Origin: an uncultured Saprospiraceae bacterium
Lineage (GTDB): Bacteria > Bacteroidota > Bacteroidia > Chitinophagales > Saprospiraceae
Reading direction: 5' to 3'
Length of the DNA stretch: 12,222 nucleotides
Assembly (NCBI GenBank): GCA_938002705.1
Contig: CALLAG010000017.1
Span: forward strand, 1-12,222
This document shows, one piece after another, positions 7,369 to 12,222 of this stretch (the stretch's first letter is position 1; each line of letters starts with the position of its first letter). The notes under the pieces are model-generated. The model did no database searches. It worked only from the letters and a program-made list of their open reading frames with translations, and was not told where the DNA came from. A program made the position numbers and the translations under genes.

Positions 7369-8475
7369 TTATAAATCTTTAGCTACAATACCACTTACTA
7401 ATCTAGGCTCAAACCATGTACTCTTAGGAGGTAATGTCTGCCCCTTATCTGCAATATCAGTTAGTTCTTTTGCCTTTACAGGCATAATACAGAATGCTAC
7501 ACCTAATTGACTTCTATTAACCTGTTTAGTGATTTTTCGCATGGACTCTAATCCACTGTAGTATTTAATACGCTGATCCATTCTCACGTCTTTGATACCT
7601 AATATTTTTCCGAATACGTATTTATTTATTAGAGTACTATCTAGTATCGGACCACCATCTTTTTGGGCTTGGAGATATTCATTTTTCCATGATAACTTAT
7701 ACCATACCTTCTCTATGTATATGGTTATCGTATGCTTCTGAGTTGGTTTAGTCGCTTTGGTTAATTTTTCGATATCAAAATACTTGGACAGCTGTGCCAT
7801 GAATTCTGTCCCCTTGATAATCTCACTTATATCTACCACCCTATTAAAATCCAAAATCTGTAATTCCGAAAACGGAAAATAAGCGGTCAATAATTGAGAA
7901 TACTTCTGAGCCTCATCCCCTAGTTCTACACTTTTGCTAAGTAGTGCTATCGTAGTTGTCCGATGGTGACCATCACCGATATATGATTTAGGCACCTTGG
8001 AGAATAGCTTCGTTAGTTTGGTGATAACTGCTTTTTCTGTGATAGGCCACACTACATGTCTCTCTACGTTATCTTCGAAAGTGATATCTACTTTTGCCTT
8101 ATTGTTCTTGATGTGATTTTTGATGATATTATTGATCTTTCCTACAGATTGATACGCTAGTAATACAGGCTTCACTAATGCTCTACGTTGTAAGAGGAGA
8201 TGCATCATCTGTTGTTCTTTAGATGCAAGTGTCTTCTCATGTTTCAGTAATATGCCATCTGAGAGATCTTGTACATTAGTACAGCATATAATACCTGTAT
8301 GCTTACCATGTGCACTATGTACTTGATAGACGTATATCCCTGGCTTGTCGCTATCATCATAGAATCCACTTTTACGATATTCTCTGAACTGATTTTTAAT
8401 ATTCGAAAAGAAAGACTTAGGCGATGTGATAAGTTCTACCTTAGGGAAAGCGGCTCTAAAAGGAAATATATTCAT
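7369..8475 (-). CDS. DUF1015 family protein
   Basis: This is a conserved cytoplasmic protein of unknown biochemical function. The 368 residues carry the family landmarks: an N-terminal IFPFRA segment, GIYVYQ at 46-51, LKHEKT at 77-82, the hallmark YIGDGHHRTTTIALL at 165-179, and ILDFNRVVDI at 207-216. The GHHR motif with its His pair suggests an enzyme active site, but no reaction is established in what I know. The N-terminus lacks the APPYD segment present in many family members; this shorter form appears to be the version seen in Bacteroidota. It is the first gene of the operon with the amidohydrolase and is divergent from thrS. The first ATG gives the conserved NIFPFRA start. Confidence 0.9.
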   Translation of the reverse strand: MNIFPFRAAFPKVELITSPKSFFSNIKNQFREYRKSGFYDDSDKPGIYVYQVHSAHGKHTGIICCTNVQDLSDGILLKHEKTLASKEQQMMHLLLQRRALVKPVLLAYQSVGKINNIIKNHIKNNKAKVDITFEDNVERHVVWPITEKAVITKLTKLFSKVPKSYIGDGHHRTTTIALLSKSVELGDEAQKYSQLLTAYFPFSELQILDFNRVVDISEIIKGTEFMAQLSKYFDIEKLTKATKPTQKHTITIYIEKVWYKLSWKNEYLQAQKDGGPILDSTLINKYVFGKILGIKDVRMDQRIKYYSGLESMRKITKQVNRSQLGVAFCIMPVKAKELTDIADKGQTLPPKSTWFEPRLVSGIVAKDL

Positions 8476-8522
8476 CTGATTATAATATAATTATGTACTA
8501 ATCACTATTCGATATACAATAA

Positions 8523-8561
8523 TACCAATTTTGGTACTTAATGTCCCATCTGATTTTGGTA
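8523..8561. promoter_or_regulatory. Candidate operator: taccaa/ttggta palindrome and repeated attttggta
   Basis: taccaa-tt-ttggta at 8523-8536 is a perfect 6-bp palindrome. Its right part, attttggta (8528-8536), recurs at 8553-8561, 25 bp away, or about 2.4 helical turns. It lies 48 bp upstream of the DUF1015 start codon, where an operator could control that operon. No regulator can be named. Confidence 0.3.
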
Positions 8562-8596
8562 TAGTGTACGATGCTTGTATTAAAACATAATAATCC

Positions 8597-8614
8597 AAGT
8601 ACAGGGTACTTTTT
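8597..8614 (+). terminator. Small terminator-like hairpin upstream of thrS
   Basis: aagtac-agg-gtactt (8597-8611) is a perfect 6-bp stem followed directly by T residues to 8614. No rightward gene precedes it. It could matter only if thrS transcription starts further upstream, giving an attenuator, or it may be chance. The stem is weak, with two G-C pairs. Confidence 0.25.
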
Positions 8615-8771
8615 AAAAAAGCCATCAGTATTACAACCGAAACCTCAGACCCTTATAACAATTAAGTCTCTTTACATATATTTCAATAGTTGATTTTTCT
8701 TAGTAAAACTGTTTTATAGGCATTTATATATATGTTTAATTAGTCATATATTGCAGCAAATTAATTAAGAT

Positions 8772-10691
8772 ATGAAGATTACTTTTCCTGATGGCAATGT
8801 AAGAGAATATGATAGTGGAGCATCACCACTAGAAATAGCGAAGTCAATAAGTGAAGGATTGGCCAGAAATGTACTTAGTGCAACGGTCAATGGAGAAAAA
8901 TGGGATGCAACAAGACCTATCCATAATGATGCTAATATAAAACTACACACATGGAAAGATGATGATGGTAAGTACGCCTTCTGGCACTCATCAGCACATA
9001 TACTTGCAGAAGCTCTAGAAGCCGTTATTCCTGGTGTGAAATTAGGTATAGGACCACCTATAGAGAATGGATTCTACTACGATATAGATACTGGAGATAC
9101 GCCCTTAACACCTGAGGACTTTGAGAAGATAGAGAAGAAGATGCTGGAGCTTGCCCAGCAAAAGAATGAGTTCGTCAGATCTGATGTAAGTAAGGCAGAT
9201 GCCATAAAGTACTTCACTGAGAAAAACGATGAATACAAACTCGAGCTTATCGATGGATTAGAAGATGGTCAGATCACATTCTATAAGCAAGGTGCATTCA
9301 CTGACTTATGTAGAGGGCCGCATATTCCACATACGGGATTTATCAAAGCCGCAAAAGTAATGAGCCTCGCGGGTGCATACTGGAGAGGAGACGAGTCACG
9401 TAAGCAGATGACAAGAGTGTATGCGATTACATTCCCGAAACAAAAAGAACTTAAAGAATATCTCGTCCTGCTAGAAGAAGCTAAGAAAAGGGATCATAGA
9501 AAGCTTGGGCAAGAGATGGAGTTATTTATGTTTTCAGAAAAAGTAGGTTCTGGTCTACCTATCTGGCTACCTAAAGGCACACAGATCAGAGAACGACTAC
9601 AGAATTACCTCAGAGCAGAACAAGAGAAGAGAGGTTATCAGATGGTCGTCACACCACACATCGCAAGTAAGGATCTATATATCACATCTGGTCACTATGA
9701 GAAGTACGGTGAAGATAGTTTTCAGCCTATAAAGACACCCAGAGAAGGCGAAGAGTTCTTGCTCAAGCCGATGAACTGTCCCCATCACTGTGAGGTATTC
9801 GCTAATCGTCCGAGATCATATAAGGAGCTACCACTTAAGTTGGGAGAGTTCGGTACGGTATACAGGTATGAGCAAAGCGGTGAGCTACATGGACTAAGTA
9901 GAGTAAGAGGATTCACTCAAGATGATGCACATATCTTCTGTACGAATGAGCAAGTCAAAGGCGAATTCTTAGAAGTACTCGCTCTCACAACTCAGGTACT
10001 AGACAGAATGGGATTTGAATATACAGCTCAGATCTCATTACGTGATCCTGAGACTCCAGAAAAATATATCGGCTCAGATGAAAACTGGGACGCTGCAGAG
10101 AAAGCCATCATAGAAGCCACTGCAGAGACAGATATAGAAACAGTAACGGAATTAGGTGAAGCTGCTTTCTACGGACCTAAGTTAGACTTTATGATCCGCG
10201 ATGCATTGGGTAGAAAATGGCAACTCGGTACGATACAAGTAGATTATAATCTGCCAGAAAGATTCAAGTTAGAATATATCGGTAGAGATAGTAAGCCACA
10301 TAGACCTGTGATGATCCACAGAGCACCGTTTGGTTCTATGGAGAGATTCATGTCTATCCTTATAGAGCATACGGCTGGTAAGTTTCCACTATGGCTGACA
10401 CCAGAGCAATATGTCCTTATACCGGTAGATAATAAGTTCTTGCCATATTGCCATGAAGTGGCAGCACAGTTATCTCAGCATGACATAAGAGGATTCGTAG
10501 ATGAGAGAAATGAGAAGATAGGTAAGAAAATAAGAGATAACGAAATCAAGAAAATACCACTCCTACTTATCGTCGGTGAGAAAGAAATAGAATCAAAATC
10601 TGTAGCTGTAAGAAAGCAAGGCGAAGGCGATGTGGGCGTACAGTCTATAGCAGAATTCGTTGACTACTTTAACAATATCGTTGATGCATAG
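8772..10691 (+). CDS. thrS: Threonyl-tRNA synthetase
   Basis: This essential cytoplasmic class II aminoacyl-tRNA synthetase charges tRNA-Thr and clears mischarged Ser-tRNA-Thr. The 639 aa have the full bacterial layout: TGS domain (1 to about 60), editing domain (about 65-225) with His72xxxHis76, Cys180 and His184, catalytic core (about 245-540) and anticodon-binding domain (about 545-639). The catalytic zinc ligands Cys336, His387 and His516 are all visible in MNCPHH, DDAHIFC and MIHRAPFGS. Arg365 in YRYE and the ERF of motif 3 are present. In many bacteria thrS is followed by infC-rpmI-rplT; here it overlaps a DUF1573 lipoprotein gene by 8 bp instead. The start chosen gives the MKITFPDG beginning of the TGS domain. 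Confidence 0.99.
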   Translation: MKITFPDGNVREYDSGASPLEIAKSISEGLARNVLSATVNGEKWDATRPIHNDANIKLHTWKDDDGKYAFWHSSAHILAEALEAVIPGVKLGIGPPIENGFYYDIDTGDTPLTPEDFEKIEKKMLELAQQKNEFVRSDVSKADAIKYFTEKNDEYKLELIDGLEDGQITFYKQGAFTDLCRGPHIPHTGFIKAAKVMSLAGAYWRGDESRKQMTRVYAITFPKQKELKEYLVLLEEAKKRDHRKLGQEMELFMFSEKVGSGLPIWLPKGTQIRERLQNYLRAEQEKRGYQMVVTPHIASKDLYITSGHYEKYGEDSFQPIKTPREGEEFLLKPMNCPHHCEVFANRPRSYKELPLKLGEFGTVYRYEQSGELHGLSRVRGFTQDDAHIFCTNEQVKGEFLEVLALTTQVLDRMGFEYTAQISLRDPETPEKYIGSDENWDAAEKAIIEATAETDIETVTELGEAAFYGPKLDFMIRDALGRKWQLGTIQVDYNLPERFKLEYIGRDSKPHRPVMIHRAPFGSMERFMSILIEHTAGKFPLWLTPEQYVLIPVDNKFLPYCHEVAAQLSQHDIRGFVDERNEKIGKKIRDNEIKKIPLLLIVGEKEIESKSVAVRKQGEGDVGVQSIAEFVDYFNNIVDA

Positions 10692-11100
10692 GATTTTATA
10701 CTTAGCTATACTTCTCATAAGCATGTCTTGTGGCACGACTTCTAAAGTACAGAAGTCGACAGCAACAGAAACTGTATACAACAAAGAACTGGCCGTCATA
10801 CAATGGGATCAACAAACTATAGATCTCGGCAAAGTCAAACTCGGAGAGACGAGGGATTTAGAATATACATTTACCAATGTAGGTAAGATGCCACTCGAGA
10901 TAGAGCTGGTCACATCTTGTAAGTGTACGCAACTGGACTGGCCTCATAAGCCTATAGCTCCTGGAGAGAGAGGCGTGATTACAGTCACTTATGATAGTAC
11001 TGGTCAGAGGCTCGGGCAACTCAAGAAAACATTAGATGTCATCGCTAATACTGAACCGATTGTTGTAGAAGCGTTTTTTACTGTAGAGGTTGTAGAGTAA
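10684..11100 (+). CDS. DUF1573 domain lipoprotein
   Basis: This is a probable periplasm-facing lipoprotein of unknown function. I start it at the ATG at 10684, inside ATGCATAG, overlapping the thrS stop by 8 bp. This gives 138 aa beginning with a compact hydrophobic leader that ends at Cys16 (LLISMSCGTT), an acceptable though non-canonical lipobox for Bacteroidota. A longer in-frame ATG at 10660 would put eight polar residues before the leader and is less likely. The rest is one DUF1573 immunoglobulin-like (ASH-type) domain: IDLGKVKLGE, YTFTNVGKMPLEI, the TSCKCTQLDWP cysteine motif, PIAPGERGVITVTYD and a closing strand pattern. It shares a transcript with thrS, and termination is at 11211-11244. 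Confidence 0.92.
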   Translation: MHRILYLAILLISMSCGTTSKVQKSTATETVYNKELAVIQWDQQTIDLGKVKLGETRDLEYTFTNVGKMPLEIELVTSCKCTQLDWPHKPIAPGERGVITVTYDSTGQRLGQLKKTLDVIANTEPIVVEAFFTVEVVE

Positions 11101-11254
11101 GAACATACAGCTTTCTCTTTTTCATCTTGAACGCAGTGAAAGATCTATTTATCAAATGAAGCATAAGTATCTTAATAGATATCTCCCTTTGGTCGATATG
11201 AAAAAAGGAAAACCGCTTTCACTGCAAAGTGAAAGCGGTTTTTTATGTCTTCCC
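11101..11254. other. Post-operon spacer with a dispersed-repeat-like segment
   Basis: Between the DUF1573 stop and the first hairpin repeat lies a segment with tgaacgcagtgaaagatct (11128-11146), of a kind that I recall recurring between genes in Bacteroidota. Just after it is an imperfect inverted repeat, agatctatt (11141-11149) against aatagatatct (11174-11184). The intrinsic terminator follows. No gene is seen. Confidence 0.5.
11202..11244 (+). terminator. Strong intrinsic terminator, possibly bidirectional
   Basis: aaccgctttcact (11211-11223) pairs perfectly over 13 bp with 11228-11240 around a GCAA (GNRA) tetraloop. The plus-strand T-run spans 11239-11244. The A-rich stretch before the stem (aaaaaaggaa, 11201-11210) supplies a U-rich tail for the minus strand, so it could end both the thrS-DUF1573 transcript and the leftward toxin-antitoxin transcript. 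Confidence 0.93.
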
Positions 11255-11393
11255 TTGTTGGTGACGACTTGTAGTCGTACACTCACATAGGTCTCGGTCT
11301 CCTGACCGACGTAAATAAAGGATAACTCGTTATCGCTTTTCTCACTTCGGCTACAAGCCGAAACTTAAGTTTCATGTACGACCAGAGGTCGTA
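11255..11393. repeat. Multi-hairpin direct repeat, copy 1 (left of TA cassette)
   Basis: Positions 11255-11381 match 12096-12222 at 122 of 127 bases without gaps; mismatches are at 11293, 11311, 11329, 11368 and 11374. Inside are four perfect short stems: acgact-tgt-agtcgt (11264-11278), tcggtc-tcct-gaccga (11294-11309), ttcggct-aca-agccgaa (11346-11362) and tacgacc-aga-ggtcgta (11377-11393). There is also the 12-bp palindrome aaacttaagttt (11361-11372). The fourth stem lies partly beyond the stretch that can be compared, because copy 2 is cut by the window edge. Confidence 0.95.
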
Positions 11394-11435
11394 ACGAACA
11401 TGTGGTTACTAAATATGGAATAAAAAACAAATAAT

Positions 11436-11720
11436 TTAGTTTGGTCGTAATTCAAAATTTAGTCCGAGCACTCTAGCAATCTGAATGAAATTGGAGATTC
11501 TTACATCTTCTCCGTTTTCCACTCTTGAGATATACGGTCTTTTCTTTCCTACTTTTTGGGCTAGCTCCTCTTGAGTTAACTTCAGTTCTTTTCTCCTGTT
11601 TTTAAGTACTTCACTTAGATAATATGCATATGCCTCCTCAGTAAATTTTGCTCGGCTATTAGAACCAATTTTACCGTACTTCTTATCTAATATTTCGTTA
11701 GCCGTTTTTAGTTTTTTCAT
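11436..11720 (-). CDS. HTH (XRE/HigA-type) antitoxin
   Basis: This 94-aa DNA-binding antitoxin is expected to neutralise the toxin encoded just before it and to repress their shared promoter. An XRE-type helix-turn-helix fills about 34-90: LTQEELAQKVGKK (48-60) covers the first helices, RPYISRVENG (61-70) is the recognition-helix region, and FIQIARVLGL follows. The lysine-rich N-terminal tail (1-33) probably wraps the toxin. Its ATG overlaps the toxin stop in ATGA, implying coupled translation. Toxin-first order is the HigBA arrangement. The gene and its partner are noticeably more AT-rich than thrS and sit between two direct repeats, consistent with acquisition by transfer. A lone regulator is unlikely given the toxin partner. 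Confidence 0.93.
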   Translation of the reverse strand: MKKLKTANEILDKKYGKIGSNSRAKFTEEAYAYYLSEVLKNRRKELKLTQEELAQKVGKKRPYISRVENGEDVRISNFIQIARVLGLNFELRPN

Positions 11721-12058
11721 AAGATTGTATTCTGATATTTTGATAGAAGCTTTTGAGCTTGTTTAATAGCTTTTATATAATCTTTATTACTTTTTTTGAC
11801 AAAAGCATTTAACAAAATCACCTTGTTACTCTCATTAAAGTTTTGATTATCAATAGAAAAAATTATAATCCGAATTTGGTTTTCAGTCTTGATTCTTAAT
11901 TCATAAAAATCCGAATTAATAATTTTATCTACAAAGCTTTTTGCTACTACTTCTTGTTCTGAAATTACAGCCAGTAAATAATCAAATTTCTTTTGAACCC
12001 TGACAGAGCATTTTTCTATATACTCTTCACATTCATTAGAAACCAAGACTTCTCTCAT
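11717..12058 (-). CDS. RelE/HigB-type (Gp49-like) mRNA interferase toxin
   Basis: This 113-aa protein is a probable ribosome-dependent mRNA endonuclease of the RelE/ParE superfamily, phage-derived Gp49-like branch. Visible family features are the strand pair DFYELRIKTENQIRIIIFS (50-68), with Arg55 and Arg63 in the usual basic positions, then VILLNAFVKKSNKDY (80-94) with the typical Phe-Val-Lys-Lys, and a C-terminal helix with KAIKQAQKLLSKY. The length is normal and nothing seems truncated. It is the first gene of the operon, with the antitoxin starting inside its stop codon. Base composition is low in G+C (11 of 60 bases at 11761-11820, against 27 of 60 at 9781-9840 in thrS). A palindromic operator candidate lies just upstream. 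Activity is inferred from family membership. Confidence 0.9.
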   Translation of the reverse strand: MREVLVSNECEEYIEKCSVRVQKKFDYLLAVISEQEVVAKSFVDKIINSDFYELRIKTENQIRIIIFSIDNQNFNESNKVILLNAFVKKSNKDYIKAIKQAQKLLSKYQNTIL

Positions 12059-12064
12059 GAATTA

Positions 12065-12086
12065 AATGTAACTAATAAATTACATT
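12065..12086 (-). promoter_or_regulatory. Palindromic operator candidate of the toxin-antitoxin operon
   Basis: aatgtaa (12065-12071) and ttacatt (12080-12086) are perfect complementary half-sites with an 8-bp spacer, 7 to 28 bp upstream of the toxin ATG. A palindrome at this place is what HTH antitoxins use for autoregulation. Binding is inferred. Confidence 0.55.
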
Positions 12087-12095
12087 AAAGCAACT

Positions 12096-12222
12096 TTGTT
12101 GGTGACGACTTGTAGTCGTACACTCACATAGGTGTCGGTCTCCTGACCGACTTAAATAAAGGATAACTCATTATCGCTTTTCTCACTTCGGCTACAAGCC
12201 GAAACTTAGGTTTCGTGTACGA
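12096..12222. repeat. Multi-hairpin direct repeat, copy 2 (right of TA cassette, cut by window edge)
   Basis: This is the second copy, in the same orientation and offset by exactly 841 bp from copy 1, with five substitutions in 127 bp. Its second hairpin has a 7-bp stem (gtcggtc-tcct-gaccgac, 12134-12151), one pair longer than in copy 1. The 12-bp palindrome of copy 1 is broken by one change at 12209. The window ends in the left arm of what should be the fourth hairpin. Confidence 0.95.

Larger units (their letters stand above)
8476..8771. other. Divergent regulatory region between the DUF1015 operon and thrS
   Basis: The 296-bp spacer holds promoters for both directions and no supported gene. 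TATGTTTA at 8731-8738 is one base off the TAnnTTTG box, 33 bp before the thrS ATG. On the minus strand TATTATTG (8524-8517) is likewise one base off for the DUF1015 operon. There is a 6-bp hairpin with a T-run at 8597-8614 and a repeated attttggta motif (separate entries). No T-box leader features were found. Confidence 0.5.

Noticed and set aside
8476..8771. T-box riboswitch in the thrS leader
   Set aside because: No conserved T-box sequence or antiterminator arrangement seen, and T-boxes are typical of Firmicutes, not Bacteroidota.
10660..10683. Upstream ATG for the DUF1573 gene
   Set aside because: It would add eight residues (MTTLTISL) before a compact lipoprotein leader and increase the overlap with thrS to 32 bp; the ATG at 10684 gives a better signal peptide.
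11255..12222. Integron gene cassette with attC sites
   Set aside because: Toxin-antitoxin cassettes between palindromic repeats suggest it, but I found no RYYYAAC / GTTRRRY core pair and the repeat has several small independent hairpins in place of one long attC-type palindrome.

Overview
The window looks like an AT-rich chromosome segment of a Bacteroidota bacterium. Three things point there: a secreted protein with a type IX secretion (T9SS type A) C-terminal sorting domain, a HmuY-like/TonB-dependent-receptor gene pair, and gene starts preceded by A-rich leaders instead of Shine-Dalgarno sequences, one with a TAnnTTTG-type promoter box. The class (possibly Saprospiria- or Flavobacteriia-like) cannot be fixed from the sequence alone. 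No tRNA, rRNA, CRISPR array or transposase gene was seen.

Layout. 1-399 has no supported gene. 400-1893 (minus) is an NAD(P)-dependent aldehyde dehydrogenase. Across a 321-bp divergent spacer, 2215-5609 (plus) holds a probable surface nutrient-uptake pair: a T9SS-exported HmuY-like protein that seems to contain two HmuY-like modules, then a TonB-dependent receptor with the FRAP-like / His / NPDL-like pattern of haem receptors. A perfect 16-bp inverted repeat sits between these two genes. 5610-6181 is a 572-bp convergent spacer that contains an unusual nested palindromic, MITE-like structure. 6182-8475 (minus) is a two-gene operon: a DUF1015 protein followed 5 bp later by a Zn-dependent amidohydrolase of the SsnA/aminofutalosine-deaminase type. 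8772-11100 (plus) is threonyl-tRNA synthetase overlapping a DUF1573 lipoprotein gene by 8 bp, ended by a strong intrinsic terminator at 11202-11244.

The right end (11255-12222) is the accessory part. A HigBA-order type II toxin-antitoxin operon (toxin first, ATGA overlap, palindromic operator candidate) is bracketed by two direct repeats. Over the 127 bp that can be compared, these are 122/127 identical and exactly 841 bp apart. Each is packed with short perfect hairpins. The second copy runs off the window, so the arrangement may continue as an array or be the right boundary of a mobile cassette.

The best candidates for something undescribed are the repeat-bracketed toxin-antitoxin cassette with its multi-hairpin repeat family, the nested palindrome at 5779-6022, and the duplicated HmuY-like architecture with an intercistronic stem-loop. 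None of these could be searched against databases here.
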